The notes: a model not told the origin generated them from the sequence alone. A DNA stretch of 9,680 bases from Actinomycetes bacterium (GCA_023411615.1 JAEYOR010000068.1:1-9680); one strand, 5' to 3'. Positions 1 through 7,194 are shown, counted from the stretch's first letter. A program made the numbers and translations.

Positions 1-50
1 CCCCCCCCCGGCGCGCCCGCGCGGGGGGGGGGCGCGGCCCCCCCCCCCGT
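1..50. other. G/C-only homopolymer tract at the window edge
   Basis: The first 48 bases contain only C and G, in runs of about 9 C, 10 G and 12 C, arranged so that the first C run could pair with the G run. This differs sharply from the ordinary mixed GC-rich sequence that follows from about position 49. It carries no recognisable gene or signal. The most likely explanation is a sequencing or assembly artefact at a contig end; a real structured tract is possible but less likely. Confidence 0.6.
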
Positions 51-64
51 CGTCGTCTCCGGAC

Positions 65-84
65 TACGATCCTCAAACACGATG
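65..84 (+). promoter_or_regulatory. possible -10 box next to the first permease start
   Basis: TACGAT at 65-70 fits the actinobacterial -10 pattern TAnnnT and lies 11 nt before the ATG at 82, so a transcript would have almost no leader. No Shine-Dalgarno sequence is visible before this ATG. The upstream context is unreliable because of the adjacent homopolymer tract, and the operon may really begin further upstream with a binding-protein gene. Low confidence. Confidence 0.25.
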
Positions 85-882
85 GCACTCACTTCCTCTC
101 GCACCATTCGTAGCCCCCGGCCGCTCCTGCTCGGGGCCACCGGCGTTGCAATCTTCCTGCTCATGTGGCAGGCGGCACCTGCGATCGGGCTCGTCGACGA
201 TCGCTACTTCCCCAACGCCACCTCCACGCTCGCTCAGCTTGGCCGGGACCTCAGCACTGGCGACTTGTGGGGCGACATCGCCACCACCATGCGCTCCTGG
301 GCTGTTGGTCTCGTCTTGGCCACGGTGGCGGCCGTCGTGCTCGGCACGGTCATCGGCCTCGTGCCGATCCTTCGTCGCGCTACTCACACCGTCGTTGAGT
401 TCTTGCGCCCCATCCCCTCGGTGGCGCTCATCCCGCTCGCGATCCTCTTGTATGGCTACCAAATGCAGGCGGCGCTCATCATCATCGTCTACGCGAGTTT
501 TTGGCAGGTCTTCGTCCAGGTGCTGTATGGCGTTGCTGACGTTGACGCCGTTGCCCGCGATACGGCGCGCAGTTTTGGGCTGTCGCGCGTGTCACGATTC
601 CGCAGCCTCGTGTTCCCCACGGCGCTCCCGTACTTGATGACCGGTATTCGCCTCGCAGCCACCGTTGCGCTGATTCTCGCCATCACTGCCGAGATGTTCA
701 TCGGCAACCCGGGAATCGGCCGGAGCATCGTCTTTGCTCAATCTGGTGCCAAGTATGTCGAGGTCTATGCGCTGGTGATCGTCACCGGACTGCTTGGCCT
801 CTTTGTCAACATGGTCTTCCGCGCCATTGAGAAATATGTGCTCCGCTGGCATGAGTCTGTTCGCAACGAGGAGGCGCTATGA
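82..882 (+). CDS. ABC transporter permease, SsuC/TauC-like (first of two)
   Basis: Integral membrane subunit of an ABC importer of the nitrate/sulfonate/taurine class, forming the path for solute across the cytoplasmic membrane. The 266-residue protein has about five to six hydrophobic segments (about 15-35, 68-98, 113-147, 188-207, 227-248). The family-typical stretch FLRPIPSVALIPLAILLYG lies at 107-125, and the EAA cytoplasmic loop that contacts the ATPase at about 158-183, with its conserved glycine at G166 and the closing ALP. Length is normal for the family. The ATG at 82 is the first plausible start, but the frame stays open to the window edge and no clear ribosome site precedes it. Its end overlaps the next gene by 4 bp (ATGA). 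It probably pairs with the second permease as a heterodimer. The substrate is unknown: the family also imports aliphatic sulfonates, nitrate, pyrimidine or thiamine precursors and aromatic acids. Confidence 0.9.
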   Translation: MALTSSRTIRSPRPLLLGATGVAIFLLMWQAAPAIGLVDDRYFPNATSTLAQLGRDLSTGDLWGDIATTMRSWAVGLVLATVAAVVLGTVIGLVPILRRATHTVVEFLRPIPSVALIPLAILLYGYQMQAALIIIVYASFWQVFVQVLYGVADVDAVARDTARSFGLSRVSRFRSLVFPTALPYLMTGIRLAATVALILAITAEMFIGNPGIGRSIVFAQSGAKYVEVYALVIVTGLLGLFVNMVFRAIEKYVLRWHESVRNEEAL

Positions 883-1706
883 GCGAGGTCACCACCGTGA
901 AGGTGCCCAGAACTCGGCGCAAGCGCGGGCTGTGGGCTCGCATGGGCGAGAGCACCCTCTATGCGCTCGGCTTGCCACTGGCCCTCATCGGATTGTGGGC
1001 GGCATGGGCCACGGCCACATCCCCCAAGTTCTTCCCAACCCCTGCTGAGCTTTTCGATGCCTTCATCGATACGTGGGTGGGCGAATCGTTCTTCACAGAC
1101 GTGGTGCCGAGCCTGTCCCGTCTGGGCGTGGGCATCATCGCCTCGATTGCCGTCGGCATTGCCGTCGGCACTCTCGTCGGCCTATCCCGTGCACTGCGTG
1201 AACTCGTCGAACCGATCTTCGAGTTCTTCCGCGCGATCCCGCCGCCGGTGATGATCCCGGTCATCACCGTCATCTTGGGCGCGACGGACTCCACCAAGGT
1301 CATCATCATCGTGCTCGGAGCTGTGTGGCCGGTGCTGCTCAACACCATTGATGGCGTGCGGGGCACGGACTCGGTGATGAAAGAGACGGCGAGGTCGTTC
1401 CGCATCACGCCGTTCCAGCGGTTGTGGAGCCTTGTGCTTCCGGCAGCCATGCCCCGCATCATGACGGGCATCCGTCAGGCGATGTCGATTGCCCTCATCC
1501 TCATGGTGATCTCTGAGATGTCGAACACCTCCGCTGGGCTCGGCAACCGCATCGTGTATTTCCAGCGCAACTACCTTGTCGCCGAGATGTGGAGTGGCAT
1601 TGCGTTGCTTGGCCTTGTGGGCGTCTTGCTCGCACTGATCTTTGGCATTGTTGAGCGCCGCATGCTGCGCTGGTACCACGGAGTGAAGGAGACCGAACGT
1701 GGCTGA
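879..1706 (+). CDS. ABC transporter permease, SsuC/TauC-like (second of two)
   Basis: Second membrane subunit of the same importer, 275 residues. Hydrophobic segments lie at about 28-46, 80-103, 122-155, 198-213 and 238-258. The stretch FFRAIPPPVMIPVITVILG (116-134) corresponds to the proline-rich segment of the first permease, and both share TARSF and MTGIR around the EAA loop. The start is well supported: GAGGAGG at 868-874 sits 4 nt before the ATG, which overlaps the previous stop in ATGA and implies translational coupling. One oddity is that the glycine almost always found in the EAA loop is arginine here (R175, codon CGC at 1401-1403). The rest of the loop (ETARSF before it, LVLPAAMP after it) is intact, so the reading frame is sound. 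The gene overlaps the start of the ATPase gene by 8 bp. Confidence 0.9.
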   Translation: MSEVTTVKVPRTRRKRGLWARMGESTLYALGLPLALIGLWAAWATATSPKFFPTPAELFDAFIDTWVGESFFTDVVPSLSRLGVGIIASIAVGIAVGTLVGLSRALRELVEPIFEFFRAIPPPVMIPVITVILGATDSTKVIIIVLGAVWPVLLNTIDGVRGTDSVMKETARSFRITPFQRLWSLVLPAAMPRIMTGIRQAMSIALILMVISEMSNTSAGLGNRIVYFQRNYLVAEMWSGIALLGLVGVLLALIFGIVERRMLRWYHGVKETERG

Positions 1707-2496
1707 GAACCTGCTCACCGTCACAAATCTCAAAAAGGTGTATGAGACCTCGACCGCTTCGGTCGAGGCGATCGCGGACATCAGTTTCGAGATGAACCGT
1801 GGCGAACTCGTCTGCATCGTCGGGCCCTCCGGCTGTGGCAAGACGACGCTGCTCAAGTGCATTGCCGGCCTGCTGAAGCCGACGGCGGGGACAGTCAGTA
1901 TTGACGGCACCGAGGTGACGGCCCCGCCGCGCAACATGGCAGTTGTCTTCCAGGAGTACGGACGCAGCCTGTACCCATGGCTCACGGTGCGGGGCAACGT
2001 GGAGTTGCCGCTGCGTCACCAGAAGCTTGCCAAGGATGAGCGCAACCGCATCATCGAGGATGCACTTGAAGCGGTGGGACTTGCCGGCAAGCACGACAGC
2101 TACCCGTGGCAGCTCTCCGGCGGTATGCAGCAGCGCGTCGCTATTGCGCGCGCCGTGGCATACCGGCCTGAAGTGCTCGTCATGGATGAGCCTTTCGCGG
2201 CGGTTGACGCCCAGACGCGCGCCGACCTCGAGGACCTCGTGCGGGCGCTTCACCGCGACCGCGGTATGTCGATCCTCTTTGTCACGCACGACATTGACGA
2301 GTCGGTTTACCTCGGTGAGCGCGTCATCGTGTTGTCGAGTTCGCCCACGTGGGTTCAGGAAGACATCACCGTTGACCTGGCTCCGGAGCGTGACCAGATC
2401 TCCACGCGCGCCTTGCCTCGCTTCACCGAACTGCGTACCCACGTGTACCAGCAGGTGCAACGTGCAAAGCGCGGCGAGGCTGTCCGGGCTTCGTAG
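1699..2496 (+). CDS. ABC transporter ATP-binding protein, SsuB/TauB-like
   Basis: Cytoplasmic ATPase that powers the importer formed by the two upstream permeases. The 265-residue protein has every element of an active nucleotide-binding domain: Walker A GPSGCGKTT (42-50), Q-loop Q85 in FQEYGRSLYPW, signature LSGGMQQR (139-146), Walker B VLVMDEP (159-165) with E164, D-loop AAVDAQTR, and H-loop H197 in FVTHD. The closest group is the nitrate/sulfonate/taurine/pyrimidine-precursor ATPases, which share the PWLTVRGNV stretch after the Q-loop. The start is a GTG with AAGGAG at 1686-1691 and a 7-nt spacer, overlapping the upstream gene by 8 bp. The C-terminal part after about 215 is typical of this group and has no extra regulatory domain. 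Confidence 0.95.
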   Translation: MAENLLTVTNLKKVYETSTASVEAIADISFEMNRGELVCIVGPSGCGKTTLLKCIAGLLKPTAGTVSIDGTEVTAPPRNMAVVFQEYGRSLYPWLTVRGNVELPLRHQKLAKDERNRIIEDALEAVGLAGKHDSYPWQLSGGMQQRVAIARAVAYRPEVLVMDEPFAAVDAQTRADLEDLVRALHRDRGMSILFVTHDIDESVYLGERVIVLSSSPTWVQEDITVDLAPERDQISTRALPRFTELRTHVYQQVQRAKRGEAVRAS

Positions 2497-2508
2497 CAAC
2501 CCACACGG

Positions 2509-3318
2509 ATGCCTCACATGCGCCAACGCAAGCCGGTGCAGTTGTTGCTTGCGTTCTACGGAGACGTGATCGTCGACCGTGTTGACGTACCTGTGCCTGC
2601 GCCGCTGCTGCTCGACGTATTGAGCGGGGTTGGGATCGCGCCCGCCACAACGCGCGCGACTCTCAACCGATTGGCCGATCGCGGCATTCTCACTGCTGTG
2701 CGCAAGGGCCGGGGCATTGGCTACGGACTGTCTCAGGAGGGCATTGACGTTCTCCACGAGGCAGCCGGTCGCGTGAACCGTGACAACCCCTTTGTGCCTC
2801 AGGGCGACGGTTGGACCCTCGTCACGTTCAGCGTCCCTGAGGGACAGCGCACATTGCGACACCGCTTGCGCGCCACCCTCACGTGGGCCGGATTCGCTCC
2901 GTTGCGTGACGGACTGTGGGTTGCCCCGGGACTTGTTGACCTCACCGCCGCCTTGCACCCGCTCAAGCCTGAGCTGCCATACGGAGCGCTCACCGCGTTC
3001 CACGCGCATGCGCTCGAGGGCTTTGAAATGGACTCAGGCGTTGGCGCGGCGTGGGATCTCGAGGGCATCCGTGCCCACCACGAGGCTTTTGCCGATCAGT
3101 GGCGGGTGCCACCAGCTCCAGCAGGAGCGACGCCCGCACTGACCGGGCGGACCGCTCTCGTTGCAGACTGGCTCGCTCTGTTGCGCGCGGACCCTGGCCT
3201 GCCACCCGCTTTCGTGGGACCCGGATGGCCCGCCGACGACTCCGCCGAGATATTCCGAACGCGCCGCAATGAGTTCATCCCGGATTCTGAGCGTGAACTC
3301 GCGCGTCACCTCGACTAG
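2509..3318 (+). CDS. PaaX-like transcriptional regulator
   Basis: Likely transcriptional repressor of the PaaX family, whose best-known member is the phenylacetyl-CoA-responsive repressor of phenylacetate breakdown. The 269-residue protein shows the family layout: an N-terminal winged helix (about 9-75) with recognition-helix region TTRATLNRLADRGIL followed by a basic wing (RKGRG), a central domain with WTLVTFSVPEGQR (102-114), LRATLTWAGF and GLWVAPG (135-141), and the C-terminal DPGLPPAFVGPGWP segment (228-241). The family match is clear; the effector is not. It starts 12 bp after the ATPase stop, so it is probably co-transcribed with the transporter. ATG codons at 2509 and 2518 are both possible and neither has a strong ribosome site, so coupling to the upstream stop is plausible. 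Its stop overlaps that of the convergent acyl-CoA ligase. Likely targets are this operon and/or the adjacent CoA-dependent catabolic operon; a CoA thioester inducer would fit the family but is inferred. Confidence 0.85.
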   Translation: MPHMRQRKPVQLLLAFYGDVIVDRVDVPVPAPLLLDVLSGVGIAPATTRATLNRLADRGILTAVRKGRGIGYGLSQEGIDVLHEAAGRVNRDNPFVPQGDGWTLVTFSVPEGQRTLRHRLRATLTWAGFAPLRDGLWVAPGLVDLTAALHPLKPELPYGALTAFHAHALEGFEMDSGVGAAWDLEGIRAHHEAFADQWRVPPAPAGATPALTGRTALVADWLALLRADPGLPPAFVGPGWPADDSAEIFRTRRNEFIPDSERELARHLD

Positions 3319-4838
3319 GCCTGCGCGTTCTCAAATTGCTCGCGCAGTTCCACCTTGCGCACTTTGCCCGACGCCGTGCGCGGGAGGGCGTCGAGAATCA
3401 CCACCCGCTTGGGGATCTTGTATCGCGCGAGGCGGCCATCGAGGTGCCCCAAGACATCAGCTTCCGTCACGGTGGCATGCTCCGCGAGGGTGATGATCGC
3501 CCACGGGACCTCGCCCCATTTGTCGTCTTTGATGCCAATGACGGCGACGCCCGTGATCTCGGGCATCTCGCTGATCACTTCTTCAACTTCAGCGGGATAG
3601 ATGTTCTCGGCACCCGAGATGATCATGTCCTTTGCGCGGCCTGAGATGAAGAGGAAGCCGTCCTCATCGAGATAGCCCAAGTCACCCGTCTTGAACCAAC
3701 CGTCCTCCGAGAAAGCGGCTGCCGTAGCGTCGGGCAGGTTGTGATAGCCGCTGAATACATTGGGGCCGGCAATCTCGATCTCGCCCACCTCGCCCACGGC
3801 GGCTCGTTCGCCGGCCTCGGTGGTGATGCGCAAGCGCGTAAAGAAATGGGGAAGGCCCACTGAGCCTTGCTTTGCGCGGGTCCACGCGGGGGCGAGTGCG
3901 GTCACACCGGGGCAGGCCTCCGTCATTCCGTAGCCTTGCGAGAAACGCATATTGCGCGCCTCATACGCTTCGATGATGCGCATCGGCGCGGGTGCACCAC
4001 CGCAGGTGAGCTTGTGCAGCGAGGACAAGTCGGTGGTGGCCCAATCGGGGTGGTCGGCCATCAGCTGGAACGTCGTGGGCACCCCACTGAGCATCGTGAC
4101 GCCATGGCGTTCAATTTGAGAGAGCGCACGGCCTGCCTCGAAACCGCGCTCAAGCACCAAGGTGCCGCCGCTGAGGACCACAGGCAATGCGCCCATCCCA
4201 AGGGACGCGACGTGGAACAAAGGGGAGATCATGAGCGCGACGTCCTCTGCCGTGACGCCGTAGTCGATGATGCAATTGAGGGAGACAAAGGTGAGGTTGC
4301 CGTGGCTCAGCACCGCGCCCTTCGCGCGGCCCGTTGTCCCCGACGTATACACAATCGCCGCTGGGTCTTCCTTGCTCACCGGGGTGGGCGCGGGAACCTC
4401 GCTCGCGCGGGCCATGAATGCCTGGAGGTTGCTGTCCTTGTGGTTGACGTCCACGTAGATGCTGACGTCAACCTGCGACGCAAGGGCATCGAGGCGTACG
4501 GCAGGGATGCCGTCGTGGATGAGCACCCGTGATCCCGAGTCGCGCAAGACGTGGACAATCTCGGGCACCGCAAGTCGGGTGTTGATGGGGACGAACACGG
4601 CGCCGCGAATGGCAGTGCCAAAGAGTGCGGACAGGAACTCGGGACTGTTCTCCCCGAAGTACGCGACGCGGTCGCCTTTGTCGATGCCGTGCGAGGCGAG
4701 CATCGCCGCCACGCCTTCCGCGCTATCGGCAAAGTCGCCGTAGGTCAGCGTCACATCGCCGCAGATAATTGCCGTGTCGGCGCTCGAGCGCAGCCGCCGG
4801 CGCGACATCCACGTGCCAATACCCTCGTCGTTCATCAT
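3315..4838 (-). CDS. AMP-dependent acyl-CoA synthetase/ligase
   Basis: Activates a carboxylic acid to its CoA thioester via an acyl-adenylate (class I adenylate-forming family, FadD-like). The 507-residue protein has the full motif set: P-loop YTSGTTGRAKG (164-174), A5 QGYGMTE (301-307), A7 TGDLG with D386, hinge and A8 GRAKDMIISGAENIYP (400-415), and A10 PRTASGK with the adenylation lysine K492. Length is normal for medium/long-chain or aromatic acid ligases, and the substrate cannot be read by eye. Two ATGs stand in tandem; GGAGG ends 3 nt before the first and 6 nt before the second (4833-4835), so the true start may be the second codon. It is the last gene of the four-gene minus-strand operon, 40 bp after the MaoC gene. 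Its stop overlaps the PaaX-like gene's stop in CTAG at 3315-3318, leaving no room for a terminator. It probably commits the imported acid to the pathway that the other operon genes continue. Confidence 0.93.
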   Translation of the reverse strand: MMNDEGIGTWMSRRRLRSSADTAIICGDVTLTYGDFADSAEGVAAMLASHGIDKGDRVAYFGENSPEFLSALFGTAIRGAVFVPINTRLAVPEIVHVLRDSGSRVLIHDGIPAVRLDALASQVDVSIYVDVNHKDSNLQAFMARASEVPAPTPVSKEDPAAIVYTSGTTGRAKGAVLSHGNLTFVSLNCIIDYGVTAEDVALMISPLFHVASLGMGALPVVLSGGTLVLERGFEAGRALSQIERHGVTMLSGVPTTFQLMADHPDWATTDLSSLHKLTCGGAPAPMRIIEAYEARNMRFSQGYGMTEACPGVTALAPAWTRAKQGSVGLPHFFTRLRITTEAGERAAVGEVGEIEIAGPNVFSGYHNLPDATAAAFSEDGWFKTGDLGYLDEDGFLFISGRAKDMIISGAENIYPAEVEEVISEMPEITGVAVIGIKDDKWGEVPWAIITLAEHATVTEADVLGHLDGRLARYKIPKRVVILDALPRTASGKVRKVELREQFENAQA

Positions 4839-4878
4839 GGCCCTCCATTGCGCCCTGTTGAAACGGTGTCGTCAGTAC

Positions 4879-5331
4879 TTACGCATAAAAGCGGTACAGG
4901 CCCCGCGCGGCGACGGCGGGCTTGGCTGAACCTTCCACCTCGATGGTCTGGTCCACCACCAACTGGTAACCGCCCTTCACTTCCTCAACTTCCGCAATGA
5001 CAGCATTCATCCGCACTCGCGAGCCTGCCGGAACAGGGGAGATGAAGCGGACCTTGTCGAGGCCGTAGTTGACCTTGGTGGTCACACCCTCGACGTCGAG
5101 CAGTTCGGTCCAGAACGGGACCGCGAGGGACAAGGTGAGAAAACCGTGCGCGATAGCGGCACCAAAAGGCCCATCCTTTGCGCGCTCGGGGTCCGTGTGA
5201 ATCCACTGGTGGTCGTCGGCGGCGTCGGCAAAGGTGTTGATGCGGTCCTGCGTGATCTCGAGCCAGTCACTCCAACCGAGGTCGGTGCCAGCAAGTCCAG
5301 CGATGTCGGCATACGCAATGGTGGTGGTCAT
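4879..5331 (-). CDS. MaoC-like (R)-specific enoyl-CoA hydratase
   Basis: Single hot-dog-fold protein of the MaoC/hydratase 2 family, 150 residues from the chosen start. These enzymes add water to trans-2-enoyl-CoA to give (R)-3-hydroxyacyl-CoA. The catalytic signature is visible as ADDHQWIH, with Asp D40 and His H45 in the spacing of the hydratase 2 motif, followed by PFGAAIAHGFLTLSL (55-69), which forms the substrate-side helix; D40 and H45 are the predicted catalytic pair. Length matches single-domain actinobacterial MaoC proteins. The frame is open up to 5388, but the ATG at 5331 is preferred: GGAGGA lies 8 nt upstream and the family alignment starts here. It lies 40 bp from both the amidohydrolase stop and the ligase start. 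With the MFE-2-like SDR it makes the hydratase/dehydrogenase pair that is fused in eukaryotic multifunctional enzyme type 2. Confidence 0.9.
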   Translation of the reverse strand: MTTTIAYADIAGLAGTDLGWSDWLEITQDRINTFADAADDHQWIHTDPERAKDGPFGAAIAHGFLTLSLAVPFWTELLDVEGVTTKVNYGLDKVRFISPVPAGSRVRMNAVIAEVEEVKGGYQLVVDQTIEVEGSAKPAVAARGLYRFYA

Positions 5332-5371
5332 GGGGTGGGTCCTCCGTTGATGTCGTGGGGAAAACGGGGTG

Positions 5372-6265
5372 TTATGAGGAAAGGCCAAGCAGACGGACGG
5401 CGTTGTCGCGCAGGATGCCGGGCTTCACCTCGTCCTTCAGGTCGGTGGTGTCGATATCACGCAGCCATCGCTCGGGGGTGAGGAGCGGGAAGTCAGTGCC
5501 AAAGAGCACGCGATCCTTCAGCATCGTGTTGGCGTAGCGGACAAGTTCTGCCGGGAAGTACTTGGGGCTCCAGCCGGACAGGTCAATCCACAAGTTGCTC
5601 TTGTGGACGGCAAGGGCGAGAGCCTCGTCCTGCCACGGCACCGAGGGGTGCGCCATCACCACGTTGAGTTGCGGGAAGTCGGCAGCCACCGGTTCGAGGA
5701 GCACGGGTCGCGACAGGCCGATCCGGAGGCCGGATCCGCCTGGGGTACCCGCGCCGATTCCCGTCTGGCCCGTGTGGAAAAGGGCGACGACGCCGGCCGC
5801 CTGCATCACGTCATACAGCGGATACCAGCGCTCTTCCGAAGGGTCAAAGTTCTGAACGGTGGGGTGGAACTTGAAGCCACGTACGCCGTAATCCTCGATG
5901 AGTTCCTTCACGCGGTCGAGAGCATCGTCTCGGTGGGGGTCCACCGAGCCAAAGGGGATGAGAACATCCGCATGCCGCGCGGCGCCCTCGGCTACCTCGG
6001 TGCTCGGGATGGGCTCGTGGCCCAGGCCGTGCTTCGCGTCGACGGTAAAGATGACGGCTGCCATCCGACGCTCACGGTAGTAGGCGGCAATCGCGTCCAC
6101 GTCGGGACGGGGGCCATCGGCCTTGAAATACTTCGACGCTGCCTCCGCCAGCGGTCCCGGCAAGGATGAGCGCCCATCGGAGCCGATCTCGACGTGAACG
6201 TGGACGTCGATCGCCTCAATGGATGCAGGGTCGACCTTGCACTCGTACCTCGTCGCCGCGGCCAT
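5372..6265 (-). CDS. amidohydrolase-2 family metal-dependent hydrolase/decarboxylase
   Basis: TIM-barrel protein of the amidohydrolase-2 group, 297 residues. The group contains the decarboxylases for aminocarboxymuconate semialdehyde and gamma-resorcylate, as well as hydrolases and hydratases acting on ring-derived acids. The metal ligands are all present: H22 and H24 in IDVHVH after the first strand, H164 in ALFHTG, H206 in VVMAHP and D258 in FGTDFP; K132 and H134 in GFKFHP are also conserved-looking. A divalent metal such as zinc or manganese is expected. The start at 6265 is only 2 bp after the SDR stop (TGA TC ATG), with AAGG 7 nt upstream, so the two genes are tightly coupled. Placed between a dehydrogenase and a hydratase that act on CoA thioesters, it could decarboxylate or hydrolyse an intermediate of the same pathway. 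The exact reaction is unknown. Confidence 0.85.
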   Translation of the reverse strand: MAAATRYECKVDPASIEAIDVHVHVEIGSDGRSSLPGPLAEAASKYFKADGPRPDVDAIAAYYRERRMAAVIFTVDAKHGLGHEPIPSTEVAEGAARHADVLIPFGSVDPHRDDALDRVKELIEDYGVRGFKFHPTVQNFDPSEERWYPLYDVMQAAGVVALFHTGQTGIGAGTPGGSGLRIGLSRPVLLEPVAADFPQLNVVMAHPSVPWQDEALALAVHKSNLWIDLSGWSPKYFPAELVRYANTMLKDRVLFGTDFPLLTPERWLRDIDTTDLKDEVKPGILRDNAVRLLGLSS

Positions 6266-6267
6266 GA

Positions 6268-7194
6268 TCAGGCCTTGGGCCGCTCGAACTCAGCGGGCAG
6301 CGGTGGGAAGGTCTCGCCCACCGACTGCGCATTGGCTGCTACCACGGAGTCAAAGCGCTCGCTGAGCACCTCATAGGTCCATCCGCCGTCCGCGTACTCG
6401 GTGACGGCGGGCTGGGGGTGCGACCACACTTGCAAGCGGTCGCCGCCCACGCCGATCACTTGGCCGGTGACATCCCGCGCCGCGTCCGAGGCGAGGTAGG
6501 CGACAATCCCAGCAGCGTCGGCCGTGGTGCCAAAGCCCAAGTCGCGACGGAAGAACGGGGGCATCGGCTCACCCGCAGCGTCGGCCTCAATGGCGGCCGC
6601 GAAGTACGGGACGGTGGCGGTCATCTCGGTGGCCGCTACGGGCACCACCGCGTTGGCCGTGATGCCCGCGCGCTTCAGCTCGAGAGCCCACGTGCGCACC
6701 ATGCCAACGATGCCTGCCTTAGCGGCCGCGTAGTTGGTCTGGCCAAAGGTGCCGCGCTGGCCGGTGGGGGAGCCGATGCAGATGAGGCTGCCTCCTTCGC
6801 CCTGCTCGCGCAGGTGGTGGACGGCGGCCCGAACGCAGGTGAAGGTGCCACGCAAGTGAACATTGATGACGGTGTCGAAGTCCTCATCCGACATCTTCCA
6901 CAAGACGGTGTCGCGCAGCACGCCCGCGTTGGTGACGAGGGCATCGAGACGGCCGAAGGAGGCGACGGCAGTCTCGACGAGTTGGTCGGCTGTCGCGGAC
7001 GGTCCTACGGGCGCGATCACCGTGACCGCCTCGGAGCCTGCGTCACGTGCGGCCTGGGCGGCGCCCTCTGCGGCGTCGGCACTCACGTCGTTGACCACCA
7101 CCTTGGCGCCGCGAGCGGCAAGTTCCTTGACGTAAGCGAGACCGAGTCCGCGACCTGCGCCGGTGACAATGGCGACTTTGCCCTCAAGTGACAT
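6268..7194 (-). CDS. SDR dehydrogenase, MFE-2/HSD17B4-like 3-hydroxyacyl-CoA dehydrogenase type
   Basis: Short-chain dehydrogenase/reductase, 308 residues. It shows the Rossmann motif TGAGRGLG (11-18), VVVND (32-36) with an acidic residue after beta-2 that favours NAD(H), TNAG (88-91) in place of NNAG, catalytic S142 and YAAAK (Y155, K159). The N-terminal pattern KVAIVTGAGRGLG then RGAKVVVND and the roughly 60-residue tail beyond the usual SDR core (about 250-308, rich in W and P) resemble the dehydrogenase part of peroxisomal multifunctional enzyme type 2, which oxidises (R)-3-hydroxyacyl-CoA. That assignment is inferred from resemblance; a ring alcohol dehydrogenase role is also possible. 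The frame is open to 7257, but ATG 7194 is chosen because AAAGGAG ends 5 nt upstream and the SDR fold starts at once. It is the first gene of the four-gene operon, divergent from the MarR gene. Confidence 0.9.
   Translation of the reverse strand: MSLEGKVAIVTGAGRGLGLAYVKELAARGAKVVVNDVSADAAEGAAQAARDAGSEAVTVIAPVGPSATADQLVETAVASFGRLDALVTNAGVLRDTVLWKMSDEDFDTVINVHLRGTFTCVRAAVHHLREQGEGGSLICIGSPTGQRGTFGQTNYAAAKAGIVGMVRTWALELKRAGITANAVVPVAATEMTATVPYFAAAIEADAAGEPMPPFFRRDLGFGTTADAAGIVAYLASDAARDVTGQVIGVGGDRLQVWSHPQPAVTEYADGGWTYEVLSERFDSVVAANAQSVGETFPPLPAEFERPKA

Noticed and set aside
1501..3009. A 502-codon open frame on the minus strand opposite the ATPase and PaaX-like genes
   Set aside because: It is antisense to two genes with complete family motifs, is full of R, H and Q as expected for a GC-rich shadow frame, and shows no recognisable domain or ribosome site.
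3975..3984. Perfect palindrome GATGCGCATC inside the CoA ligase gene
   Set aside because: A single 10-bp palindrome in GC-rich coding DNA is expected by chance, and its spacing differs from the 15-base repeat noted elsewhere.
5332..5388. Upstream extension of the MaoC gene to 5388
   Set aside because: It would overlap the end of the amidohydrolase gene, and GGAGGA 8 nt before ATG 5331 supports the shorter protein.
6418..7191. A 257-codon plus-strand frame opposite the SDR gene
   Set aside because: Composition is dominated by G, R, H, D and V with no motif, while the opposite strand carries a full SDR catalytic set. It is a shadow of that gene.
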